From Streptomyces spinosisporus (GTDB lineage Bacteria > Actinomycetota > Actinomycetes > Streptomycetales > Streptomycetaceae): a stretch of DNA of 64,000 nt. Below are positions 25,450 through 33,495 of the stretch, piece by piece. The notes below the pieces were generated by a model. That model saw nothing but the letters and a program-made list of their open reading frames with translations. It was not told the origin of the DNA and did not search any database. The stretch covers positions 1,138,036-1,202,035 of the forward strand of contig NZ_JALDAX010000001.1 in NCBI RefSeq assembly GCF_022698145.1, read 5' to 3'. A program made the position numbers and the translations under genes. How positions within the stretch are numbered: the stretch's first letter is position 1; every line of letters begins with the position of its first letter.

Positions 25450-26445
25450 TCAGGGCGTGCGGGAGCGCAGCCGGCTGATCAGGCGCTGCGCCACGAAGAC
25501 GAGGATGAGCAGCAGGAACATCGCCCAGGCGACGGTCGCCGCGCGGCCCATCTGGTAGTTCTTCCAGCCCTCCTCGTACAGCAGCAGACCCAGCGTCTGG
25601 TACTGGTTGTCGGCGCCGCCGGTGACGCCGTTGGGCCCCTGGCCGAAGATCAGCGGCTCACCGAAGAGCTGGGTGGCGCCGATGGTGGAGAGCACGATGG
25701 TGAAGACGATGGTGGAGCGGATCCCGGGCACGGTGACATGGGTGAACTGCTTCCATCGCGAGGCACCGTCGATGGACGCCGCCTCGTAGCGGTCGGCGGG
25801 GATGGCCTGCATCGCGGCCAGGTACAGCAGCGCGTTGTAGCCGGTCCAGCGCCAGATCACGATGGTCGAAATGGCCACCTGGGCGGGCCACTTGTTGGCC
25901 TCCCAGTCCAGCGGGTCGATGCCGACCCAACCGAGCACCCAGTTGATCATGCCGAAGTCGCGCTCGAAGAGCATCGTGAACACGAGGGCCGCCGCACCGA
26001 CCGAGGTGGCGTACGGCACCAGCGACGCGACCCGGAAGAACAGCGAGGCGCGCATCCGGTAGTTGAGCAGGTGCGCCATGCCGAGCGCCATCAGCAGCTG
26101 CGGCACGGTGGAGATGACCCCGATGGTGATGGTGTTCCGCAGCGCGTTCCAGAACCGTGAGTCCTTGAACAGATCGACGTAGTTGTCGAACGCCACCCAC
26201 TGCATGGAGTCGAGCGTGGCCAGCTCCACATGGTGCAGCGAGATCCACGCCGTGTAGATCAGGGGGTAGAAGCTGAACGCGGCGAAGACGACGAAGAACG
26301 GCGCGACGAAGGCGTACGGCGCGCCCTTGAGGTCGATCCGGTGCAGCAGCGCACCGCGCTTACGGCCGCTCTTCCCGTCGGGGCTTTTCGCGGGCGGGCC
26401 GGCACGCTCCTCGCCGGCCAGGGCGTTGGTGGTGGAGGTCGCCAC
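25450..26445 (-). CDS. Sugar ABC transporter permease (MalF/CebF type)
   Basis: A 331-residue permease with six membrane segments after a basic cytosolic tail; EAA loop RYEAASIDGASRWKQFTHVTVP. GTG 26445 follows AGGAAGG. The open frame continues upstream but through non-coding leader. Lies between the binding-protein gene (163 bases upstream) and the second permease gene. The IQEG-like spacer 26446-26608 contains direct repeats of a TCCGA/CGGA type (GAAGTGCGGATGCCCGACGTGCGGATG), of unknown meaning. Confidence 0.87.
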   Translation of the reverse strand: MATSTTNALAGEERAGPPAKSPDGKSGRKRGALLHRIDLKGAPYAFVAPFFVVFAAFSFYPLIYTAWISLHHVELATLDSMQWVAFDNYVDLFKDSRFWNALRNTITIGVISTVPQLLMALGMAHLLNYRMRASLFFRVASLVPYATSVGAAALVFTMLFERDFGMINWVLGWVGIDPLDWEANKWPAQVAISTIVIWRWTGYNALLYLAAMQAIPADRYEAASIDGASRWKQFTHVTVPGIRSTIVFTIVLSTIGATQLFGEPLIFGQGPNGVTGGADNQYQTLGLLLYEEGWKNYQMGRAATVAWAMFLLLILVFVAQRLISRLRSRTP

Positions 26446-26608
26446 CGAAGTTCCTTCCTGAATACGGACGTCCGAAGTGCGGATGCCCGACGTGCGGATG
26501 TCGGAGCCGGGCCCGGGCTGTCCGAGCGGAGCCCGGTTTGTCCGAGCGGGGCCCCGGGCGCGCCCGGCAGGGTGGGAGGCGCGCCCGGGGTGTCGTAGGA
26601 CCCGAAGG

Positions 26609-27919
26609 TCAGCCGACCGCCTTGTCGATGCGGCTCGCGGTGGTCTTCCACGCCTTGTCCCGCGACTGGCCCTGCTCCACCAGGGCCAGACCCTGGGTGA
26701 AGGTGTCCTTGATCGTGCCGTCCTTGCGGCCGAGAACCTGCTTGTCGGGGATCTCCTGCGCGGCGGCACCGAAGATCTCGCCGATCGGCGCGTTGCTGAA
26801 GTACGCGGAGGTGACCTTCTTGACGTCCGCCCGCTCCAACGCCTGCTCGGAGGACGGGAAGTTGCCGAGCTTCTTGAAGATGTACGCCTGCTGCTCCGGC
26901 GCGGTCAGCCAGGCGACGAGCTTCTGCGCCTCAGCCTTCACCGGGCTCTTCTCCGTCACGCCGAGGAAGGAGCCGCCCCAGTTGGCGCCCTTGGGGGCCC
27001 GGGCGACATCCCACTTGCCCTTGTTCTTGTCACCGGCCTTCTCGCTGATGTGGCTCAGCATCCACGCCGGGCAGACCGCGGTGGCGAAGGTGCCGTTGGC
27101 CAGTCCCGGGTCCCAACCGGGCTGGAACTGGCGCAGCTTGGCGCTCAGCCCGGCGTCGGCGGCGTCCGCGGCAAGGTTCCAGGCCCGCTTGACGTCCGGG
27201 TTCTTGTCGTAGATCAGGTCGCCGTTCTCGTTGTAGTACTGCTGCGGGTAGCCATAGACCATGGCGTTGAACAGGCCGCTGACCGAGTCCGTGTAGGAGA
27301 CCTTGCCGCCCTTGAAGTTTTTCTTGAAGGTGCGGCCGACCTGGACGTACTTCTTCCAGTCGCCCGCCCACAGCTTGGAGACCTGCTCGCGGTCGGTGGG
27401 CAGGCCGGCCTGGGCGAAGTAGTCCTTGCGGTAGCACACGGCCATCGGACCGGCGTCGGTGCCGAGGCCCAGCACCTTGCCGTCCTTGGTGGTGATCTGC
27501 GACTGCTTCCAGGGCAGGAAGTGGTCGGTGCCCGGCGTCTTGGAGAAGTCGGCGAACTTGTCGGCCTGGGTCTCGGTGATCTCCTTGGCCCGGCCGATCT
27601 CGATGCCCTGGATGTCCTTGAGGCCGTTGCCCGCGGCGAGATGGGTCTGCAGGGCGGTGTAGTAGGTCTGCTCGTCGCCGGCTATCTCGGCCTTGATCTC
27701 GACACCGGGGTTCTCCTTCTCGTACTTCTCGAGCAGGCCCGACTCCTTGAAGCCCATCACGCCGAACATGCCCATGGTGATGACGGTCTTGCCGTCCTTC
27801 TTGCCGCCGCCCGTGGCCGAGCCGTCGCTGCCGCCGCAGCCGGCGACGAGTGCCAGCGCACCCACGGCCGCGACTGCTGACGCCAGCCTCTTCCTGCCGA
27901 ACGAACCGGGACTGCTCAT
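26609..27919 (-). CDS. Sugar ABC transporter substrate-binding lipoprotein (CebE type)
   Basis: A 436-residue lipoprotein: basic start, hydrophobic stretch and lipobox ALVAGC with Cys28, so exported by Sec and lipid-anchored. The mature part is a family-1 solute-binding protein (EKENPGVEIKAEIAGDEQTYY; later WMLSHISEKAGDKNKGKWDV), similar in order and segments to cellobiose/cellotriose binders. ATG 27919 follows AGGAGGAGATCC. It heads the operon with two permeases and a GH1 beta-glucosidase. Two repressor operators lie at 27997-28043. The ligand, a short beta-glucan, is inferred. Confidence 0.88.
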   Translation of the reverse strand: MSSPGSFGRKRLASAVAAVGALALVAGCGGSDGSATGGGKKDGKTVITMGMFGVMGFKESGLLEKYEKENPGVEIKAEIAGDEQTYYTALQTHLAAGNGLKDIQGIEIGRAKEITETQADKFADFSKTPGTDHFLPWKQSQITTKDGKVLGLGTDAGPMAVCYRKDYFAQAGLPTDREQVSKLWAGDWKKYVQVGRTFKKNFKGGKVSYTDSVSGLFNAMVYGYPQQYYNENGDLIYDKNPDVKRAWNLAADAADAGLSAKLRQFQPGWDPGLANGTFATAVCPAWMLSHISEKAGDKNKGKWDVARAPKGANWGGSFLGVTEKSPVKAEAQKLVAWLTAPEQQAYIFKKLGNFPSSEQALERADVKKVTSAYFSNAPIGEIFGAAAQEIPDKQVLGRKDGTIKDTFTQGLALVEQGQSRDKAWKTTASRIDKAVG

Positions 27920-27996
27920 GGATCTCCTCCTAGGCGGCGACGCAGACGTGCCGGAAAGGCGCGTTTTGCGGCGACAAATACGGCTCTGGTGAGAGG

Positions 27997-28043
27997 TGGG
28001 AACGTGCCCATCGATGCCCCAAAGAAAGGTGGGCACGTTCCCA
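27997..28043. promoter_or_regulatory. Pair of CebR-like operators, exact mirror images
   Basis: TGGGAACGTGCCCA (27997-28010) and TGGGCACGTTCCCA (28030-28043) are exact reverse complements separated by 19 bases, between the binding-protein gene and the divergent LacI gene. Each resembles the Streptomyces CebR box TGGGAGCGCTCCCA but with a changed centre. They are the obvious binding sites for the adjacent LacI repressor. Confidence 0.8.
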
Positions 28044-28231
28044 CCGATGCATGGCAGACTCACGCCACAGAGCCGATCTGTCAATGACTTGAAGACAACG
28101 AGCCCATATCGACCGGTCCCCGCCTTCATTTTTCTTGGCCGGCGCTTGGCCCGGCCGACAGCGGTGTCTGCAAGAATCGATGCTGGTCATCAGCGCGGCC
28201 GATGCCGCCGCGGCTGCCGGGAGGGGAGTGC

Positions 28232-29242
28232 ATGGCTGGGAATCGCCGTCCGACGATCAAGACGGTCGCCGCCCGCGCGGGCGTGGGCAGGACGACGGTG
28301 TCCCGGGTCGTCAACGGCTCGGATCTGGTCAGCGCCGACGCACGCGCCAGGGTCCTGGCGGCGATCAAGGAGCTCAACTACGTCCCCAACACCGTCGCCC
28401 GCGGACTCGTCACCAGCCGCACCAACGCGGTGGCCCTGGTCATCCCCGAGTCGGCCAGCCGGCTCGGCTCCGAACCGTTCTTCGCCGCCCTGATCCGCGG
28501 CGTCAGCGAGGCCCTCGCCGACAACCGGACCCAGCTGCAGCTGATGCTCGTCCGCGACCAGGCCGAACGCGAACAGCTCACCGAGTCCGTGGCGGCACGC
28601 CGGGTGGACGGCGTCCTGCTGGTCTCCGTGCACGCCGACGACCCGCTGCCCGCGATGCTGGAGGAGATGGGCCTGCCGACCGTGCTGGCCGGGCGCCGCG
28701 ACATCGGCGAACGGCTCAGCTATGTGCACGCCGACAACACCGGCGGCGCCGCCCAGGCCGTACGCCACCTGCTGGGCAGCGGACGCAGCAAGGTCGCCAC
28801 CATCGCCGGGCCCCTGGACATGGACGTCGGCCGCAGCCGGCTGGAGGGCTGGCGCACCGCCCATCACGAAGCGGGGGTCACGGCAAGCCAAGTCCTGGTC
28901 GAGACGGGTGACTTCAGCTGGGAGAGCGGCCGCCGGGCCATGCATTCGCTTCTTGAACGCGCCCCCGACCTGGACGCCGTCTTCGCCGCCTCCGACCTCA
29001 TGGCACTCGGCGCCCTCGACGAACTCCGCCGCCAGGGACGGGAAGTCCCCGGCGACGTCGCCGTCATCGGCTTTGAGGACTCCCTCGCCCGCTACGCCCA
29101 CCCGCCGCTGACGACGGTGCGCCAGCCGGTGGAGGAGCTTGGGCGCACGATGGTGCGCATCCTCGCGGCGATCACCCAAGAGGGCGGGGCGCGGCAGCAG
29201 TTGATGCTGCCTACGGAGTTGGTGGTGCGGGAGTCGGCTTGA
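28232..29242 (+). CDS. LacI-family repressor (CebR-like)
   Basis: A 336-residue LacI protein. The head (TIKTVAARAGVGRTTVSRVV, residues ~8-27; PNTVARGLVTSRTNAVALVIPE) and the sugar domain (RVDGVLLVSVHADDPLP; ASDLMALGALDELRR) resemble CebR, the cellobiose repressor of streptomycetes. ATG 28232 follows GAGGGGAG. It is divergent from the binding-protein operon, with two palindromes between the genes, so it should repress that operon and itself. The operator differs from the consensus CebR box, so its inducer may be a different beta-glucoside. Confidence 0.88.
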   Translation: MAGNRRPTIKTVAARAGVGRTTVSRVVNGSDLVSADARARVLAAIKELNYVPNTVARGLVTSRTNAVALVIPESASRLGSEPFFAALIRGVSEALADNRTQLQLMLVRDQAEREQLTESVAARRVDGVLLVSVHADDPLPAMLEEMGLPTVLAGRRDIGERLSYVHADNTGGAAQAVRHLLGSGRSKVATIAGPLDMDVGRSRLEGWRTAHHEAGVTASQVLVETGDFSWESGRRAMHSLLERAPDLDAVFAASDLMALGALDELRRQGREVPGDVAVIGFEDSLARYAHPPLTTVRQPVEELGRTMVRILAAITQEGGARQQLMLPTELVVRESA

Positions 29243-29261
29243 TGGGCTGGGGTTTTTCGGG

Positions 29262-29946
29262 GGGCTGCGGGGTTGGGGTGCGGCGGGTCTGGGGTGCGGC
29301 AGTCTGGGGCGTGGCGGGTTCGTGGTTCGGCGGGTTTGCGGTGTAGCGAGTCTGGGGCGCGACGGGGCTGGGGTTCAGCGAGGTTGAGGCGTGGCGGGTT
29401 TGCGGTGTAGCGGGTCCGAGGTTACGGGTCTGTGGTGCAGCGAGTGCGAGGCGTGACGGATCTGGGACGCGGCGGGCTTGCGGTGCAGCGGGCGTGCGAT
29501 GCAGTGAGTTTGAGGCGCGGCTGGCTTGCGCTTCAGCGGGTTTGGGACGCGGCAGTCTGCGGTGCAGTGGGTTTGAGGTGCAGTGGATGTGATGCGCGGC
29601 GGGTTTGATGTGCAGCGGGTTGGCGGCACGACGGGTGTGCAGTGCAGCGGGTTGGCGGCGCGGCAGCTTTGGGACGTGGCAGTTTGCGGTGCACTGGATG
29701 TGAGACGCGGCGGGTCTGTGGGGCGCGGGTCCGTGGCGGCGGGTCTGTGGCGGCGGGTCTGTAGGGCGCGGGTCCGTGGCGGCGGGTCTGTGGGGCGCGG
29801 GTCTGTGGGGCGGCGGGTCTGAGGCGGCTGGTCTGTGGGGCAAGCGGGTCTGAGGTGGCGGACCTGTGGGGCAGCGGGTTTGAGGCGCGATGGGCCTTAG
29901 GCGCAACAGGCCTGCGGCGTGACGGGTCTGCGGCGCAACAGGTCGG
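29262..29946. repeat. Degenerate 16-bp tandem repeat tract, about 42 copies
   Basis: Between two convergent genes (stops at 29242 and 29950) the plus strand is a run of units close to GGTGCAGCGGGTTTGA or GGCGCGGCGGGTCTGT; most are 16 bases, some 14-18. The strand is extremely G-rich and C-poor. A period of 16 is not a multiple of three, so the long open frames here (minus strand, Pro-Gln-Thr-Arg-rich) are by-products of missing stop codons and not a gene. Units at 29730-29840 are the most uniform, suggesting recent expansion there. No gene, promoter or hairpin array is seen in the tract. Confidence 0.85.
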
Positions 29947-29949
29947 CGG

Positions 29950-30387
29950 TCAGCGGGGCTGTGGTGGGTTCTGATGGGGGTCGGGGTGTGTGGCGGGGGT
30001 GATGCGGCGGTAGGCGGCGCGGGCGTTGGCGACGCGGGCGGAGGCGGTGCCGACGACGGTGGCCGTCAGGAGGCAGCTGAGCCAGGCGAGGTCGCGTTCC
30101 GCAGCCCAGCTCAGTTCGCCGACGGGTGGTACGCCGAAGCTGTTGAGGAAGAGCCAGCACAGCAGCGCGGTGCCCGGGGCCGCGACGAACTTGGCCCACA
30201 GGCCGAGTGCGGCGGCGAGCAGTGACAGTGCGAGCAGGGCCAGCACCGGGCGGTCGGTGAGGCCGATCAGACCGAGGACCGGCATGAGCAGCAGCGCGCC
30301 GGCGAAGGCCACCGCCCAGATCCGCGGAGTGGCCACGGGTTTCGGTACGGCTCGTGCCCCGGTGCCGAGCTGCTGCCATACGATCAC
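29950..30387 (-). CDS. Small four-helix membrane protein of unknown function
   Basis: A 145-residue protein starting at GTG 30387, with AGGAG 8-12 bases upstream. It has about four hydrophobic segments (WAVAFAGALLLMPVLGLIGL; VLALLALSLLAAALGLW; ALLCWLFLNSFGV; LAWLSCLLTATVVG) and a hydrophilic Pro-rich end. The pattern recalls the DUF4118-like membrane module of sensor kinases but without a kinase. No function can be assigned. It ends directly at the edge of the 16-bp repeat tract. Confidence 0.65.
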   Translation of the reverse strand: MIVWQQLGTGARAVPKPVATPRIWAVAFAGALLLMPVLGLIGLTDRPVLALLALSLLAAALGLWAKFVAAPGTALLCWLFLNSFGVPPVGELSWAAERDLAWLSCLLTATVVGTASARVANARAAYRRITPATHPDPHQNPPQPR

Positions 30388-30525
30388 GTCCGCGGCTCCT
30401 CTCCGACACACGGCCGTACGTGGTCGAGAGCCTCAATGGACCACGCCTGACAGTGAATTCTCCCACTCCCGTTGATGCCGGTGGCCGCCTTGGACCGAAC
30501 AGGCGCGGGCGCCCGGGAGCCGCGG

Positions 30526-31581
30526 TCAGTGCTCGTGCGGGCCGGGCCGGTGGACGGGGCCGTGGGCGTCGTCGCAGTGCTCCGTCGGCTCGGTCGACGC
30601 CGTGGTGATCTGCAGCAGCTCCTTGGCGTCGGTGTCCTCGCCGAGGTGGTCGACCTGGAGGGTGGCGTGGCCGATGCCGTGCTTGTCGCGCAGCAGCTGC
30701 TGCAGATGGCGGCGTACCGCGTGGCAGTCGCCGCCCGGTTCGACCAGGACGTGCGCGGAGAGTGCGGGCTCGCCGGAGGTGATGGTCCATACGTGCAGGT
30801 CGTGGATCTCCACGACCTGATGCTGCTCGGCGAGCTGGTCGCCGATCTCGTCGGGGTCGAAGCCGACCGGTGCGGCCTCCAGGAAGATCCGTCCCGAGTC
30901 GCGCACCAGCCCGTAGCCCGCCTTGAACATGAGCGCGACCACGACGAGCGTGGCGATGGCGTCGGCGCGGGCGAACCCGGTCAGTACGACGATCAGGGCG
31001 GCGACGGCCGTACCGATGAAGGCGAACAGGTCGTTGAGGATGTGCTGGTAGGCGCCCTCCACGTTCAGGGAGCTGCGGTTCGCCCGGGAGATGCACCAGG
31101 TGGCGACGACGTTGACGACGATGCCGGTGAGCGCGGTGGCCAGCATCAGCCCGCCCTCGACCTCGGGCGGGCTGACGAGCCGGCGGACCGCCTCGTACGC
31201 CAGCCAGGTCCCGAGCAGCAGCAGCGTCAGCCCGTTGGCCTGGGCGGAGAGGATCTCCGCACGCTTGAGGCCGTAGGTGAAGCCGCCGCGGGCGGGGCGG
31301 GCCGACAGCCGCATCGCGATGAGCGCGAGCACGATCGAGGCGGCGTCGGTGAGCATGTGCGCCGCGTCCGAGATCAACGCCAGGGAGCCTGCGAGGATGC
31401 CGACGACGACCTCCACCGCCATGAACACCGTGATCAGGGCGAGCGCGATGGCCAGCCAGCGACGGTCGGCGTCCGCCGAGACACCGTGCGCGTGCCCGGC
31501 ATGCCCGCCCGCGCCGTGCCCATGATCGTCGTGGCCGTGGCCGTAGTGTCCGTGGCCCGGCTCGTGCTCGTGATCGCTCAT
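30526..31581 (-). CDS. Cation diffusion facilitator (CDF) metal exporter
   Basis: A 351-residue CDF transporter. The N-terminus is a histidine-rich metal-binding stretch (HGHYGHGHDDHGHG). Six membrane segments follow, with the H/D zinc site in helix 2 (SDAAHMLTDAAS) and in helix 5 (HILNDLFAFIG), and a cytoplasmic C-terminal domain (QVVEIHDLHVWTITSGEPALSAHV). It exports Zn2+ (or Cd2+/Co2+) in exchange for protons. ATG 31581 is the start. The family (ZitB/CzcD) is clear; the exact metal is not. No regulator gene is adjacent. Confidence 0.93.
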   Translation of the reverse strand: MSDHEHEPGHGHYGHGHDDHGHGAGGHAGHAHGVSADADRRWLAIALALITVFMAVEVVVGILAGSLALISDAAHMLTDAASIVLALIAMRLSARPARGGFTYGLKRAEILSAQANGLTLLLLGTWLAYEAVRRLVSPPEVEGGLMLATALTGIVVNVVATWCISRANRSSLNVEGAYQHILNDLFAFIGTAVAALIVVLTGFARADAIATLVVVALMFKAGYGLVRDSGRIFLEAAPVGFDPDEIGDQLAEQHQVVEIHDLHVWTITSGEPALSAHVLVEPGGDCHAVRRHLQQLLRDKHGIGHATLQVDHLGEDTDAKELLQITTASTEPTEHCDDAHGPVHRPGPHEH

Positions 31582-31770
31582 GTTCTACGCCTTCCCCCTC
31601 GCATCGGTCCCCGGCCGCAGTGAAACGCATGATCGGGGCAATCGCCAAAGGCTGCACCGGTGACCGTTGTCATCTCCGTTAACACGGCTCTGACCTGGGA
31701 AAACCTCATGCCCGCGGATGGAAATGGGCCCTGTTTCCAGTATGGCCACCGGCGGCGCGGAACGGGCCGG

Positions 31771-32685
31771 TCAGACCCCCGGCACCGGTTGCGGGCGGAC
31801 GGTGAGGATCTGCTGGGCCTGGCCGACGGGGCCGTGGACGTCGTGCAGGACGGTGCTGGTCAGGCCCTGCCCGGTGGGGCCGAAGGTGACCGTGGTGTCC
31901 AGACCCGTCCAGGGGCCGCGCGGCCGGCGGTGCAGATGGACCGTGAGGTCGACGTTGGGGAACATCCACTCGGCGGGCGACTGGCGCACGGCGATGCCGT
32001 TCGCGGTGTCGACCAGGGCGAGATAGGACGCGAGCGGGCTGACCTCCTGGCCCGCGACCAGGTCCAGCGGGGTGCTCACCCACGCGGTCGTACGGCCCGG
32101 CCTGGGCGGTCCGACGGGGCGTACGTCCACGGAGGCGATGTAGCCGCCGGGCCAGTCCTCGGACATGCGCCAGGGGGCCAGCGACTCCGGCGGGGCGAGG
32201 CGGTCGTCGGGGCCGCCCGCGACCGCGGCGGTGTCGACGGCGGTGAGGTACCAGGCCCGGGCCCGGACGACGGGACGGCCGGCGATCCGTACGACCGCCT
32301 CGACGAGCTCGATGGTGCGGCCGGGGCGGATGGTCTCCACCTCGATCTCGCACTCGTCGAGGGCGAGCCGGCCGAGGATGTCGTAGCTGATCCGGGAGAG
32401 CAGCAGCCCGCTGTCCGAACCGTCCGGACCATCCGGGCCGTCAGGGCCGTCCGGGCCCGCGGCCCGATGGCGGTCCAGGGCGTGGACGATCAGTCCGCCC
32501 AGCGGGCTGAAGTGCTGATCGTTCGGGTCCCAGGCGCCGCTCGCGTGGTGCGTCGGCTTGTAGCGGTGCTCGTCTATGGCCTCGAAGTAGCTGCCCTCCA
32601 GGGAGGGCGAGGGCGAGGTCGTCAGGGACACGGGCCGTTTCTCCTTGCGGGCACGCGCGCGCGGGGGCGCGAGTGCCGTTGTCAT
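31771..32685 (-). CDS. Acyl-CoA thioesterase-like double-hotdog protein (TesB type)
   Basis: A 304-residue protein with two hotdog halves: an N-terminal half (DQHFSPLGGLIVHALDRHRA, then LLLSRISYDILGRL) and a C-terminal half (SPLASYLALVDTANGIAVRQ, then VDLTVHLHRRPRGPWTGLDT), as in TesB-like thioesterases that hydrolyse acyl-CoA. Within the first half a Gly-Pro-Asp run (PDGPDGPDGPDGSD), coded by near-identical 9-base repeats, forms a loop insertion. ATG 32685. It stands alone between a CDF exporter and divergent phoU. The acyl chain is unknown. Confidence 0.75.
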   Translation of the reverse strand: MTTALAPPRARARKEKRPVSLTTSPSPSLEGSYFEAIDEHRYKPTHHASGAWDPNDQHFSPLGGLIVHALDRHRAAGPDGPDGPDGPDGSDSGLLLSRISYDILGRLALDECEIEVETIRPGRTIELVEAVVRIAGRPVVRARAWYLTAVDTAAVAGGPDDRLAPPESLAPWRMSEDWPGGYIASVDVRPVGPPRPGRTTAWVSTPLDLVAGQEVSPLASYLALVDTANGIAVRQSPAEWMFPNVDLTVHLHRRPRGPWTGLDTTVTFGPTGQGLTSTVLHDVHGPVGQAQQILTVRPQPVPGV

Positions 32686-32826
32686 GTCAGCTGCTCGGCA
32701 CGTTACCGGGCGGGCCGCGTCGTGCGCCCGTGAGAAAGTGCACAGTGCACCGATTTTGCAGGCGGCATGATGTGTGCGAGCCCGGCACGGGCGGAGTCGA
32801 GACCATCATGAAGCGGGGAGGGCGCC

Positions 32827-33495
32827 ATGCGGGCGGCCTATCACGAGGAGCTGGAGTCGATCGGTGACAGCCTGGTGGACATGGCGAACCTGGTCACGTC
32901 GGCCATGGGCCGGGCCACCAGCGCTTTGCTGGACGCCGATCTGCAGCTCGCAGAGTCGGTGATCGCGGGCGGTGACACGGTCGACGATCTGCAGCGCGAC
33001 ATGGAGAACCGGGCGGTCGCGGTGCTGGCGCGGCAGCAGCCGGTCGCCAGGGACCTGCGGCTGGTCGTCACGTCGCTGCGCATGAGCGCGGATCTGGAGC
33101 GCTGCGGGGTTCTCGCCCAGCACGTGGCCAAGGTGGCCCGGCGCAGGTTTCCCGACCAGGCCGTGCCGCGGGACCTTCGCCGCACGATCCTGGAGATGGG
33201 GCAGCTCGCTCAGCGGCTGATGGCGCAGGCCGCGGAAGTGATCGTCACCCGCGACGTCGAGTCCGCCCTCCAGCTGGAGAAGGACGACGACCGGATGGAC
33301 GAGCTGCACCGCATGATCTTCCATCACCTCCTGGACGAGAAGTGGCACCACGGCGTGGAGACGGCCGTGGACGTCACCCTCGTCGGCCGCTACTACGAGC
33401 GGTTCGCCGACCACGCGGTGTCCGTGGCCAAGCGCGTCGTCTATCTGGTCACCGGGGAACACGCCGACGGCCTGCCCGCGGACGGCTGCGCCTGA
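32827..33495 (+). CDS. phoU: Phosphate signalling protein PhoU
   Basis: A 222-residue all-helical protein made of two three-helix PhoU repeats: MRAAYHEELESIGDSLVDMANLV opens the first and QRLMAQAAEVIVTRDVESALQL the second, each with the E/D-rich metal motif (DLERCGVLAQHVAK; GRYYERFADHAVSVAKR). PhoU damps the phosphate starvation response by acting on the Pst transporter and the PhoR kinase. Neither is encoded here. ATG 32827 follows GGGAGG. The last 55 bases overlap the convergent regulator gene's 3' end. Confidence 0.95.
   Translation: MRAAYHEELESIGDSLVDMANLVTSAMGRATSALLDADLQLAESVIAGGDTVDDLQRDMENRAVAVLARQQPVARDLRLVVTSLRMSADLERCGVLAQHVAKVARRRFPDQAVPRDLRRTILEMGQLAQRLMAQAAEVIVTRDVESALQLEKDDDRMDELHRMIFHHLLDEKWHHGVETAVDVTLVGRYYERFADHAVSVAKRVVYLVTGEHADGLPADGCA

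Noticed and set aside
29211..29906. A 231-codon Pro-Gln-Thr-Arg-rich frame on the minus strand
   Set aside because: It lies in a 16-bp tandem repeat whose period is not a multiple of three; it overlaps the end of the LacI gene and has no ribosome site.
29262..29946. CRISPR array
   Set aside because: Units are contiguous, degenerate and without spacers, and there are no cas genes.
32686..32826. PHO box upstream of phoU
   Set aside because: No pair of GTTCACC-like direct repeats with 11-bp spacing is visible.
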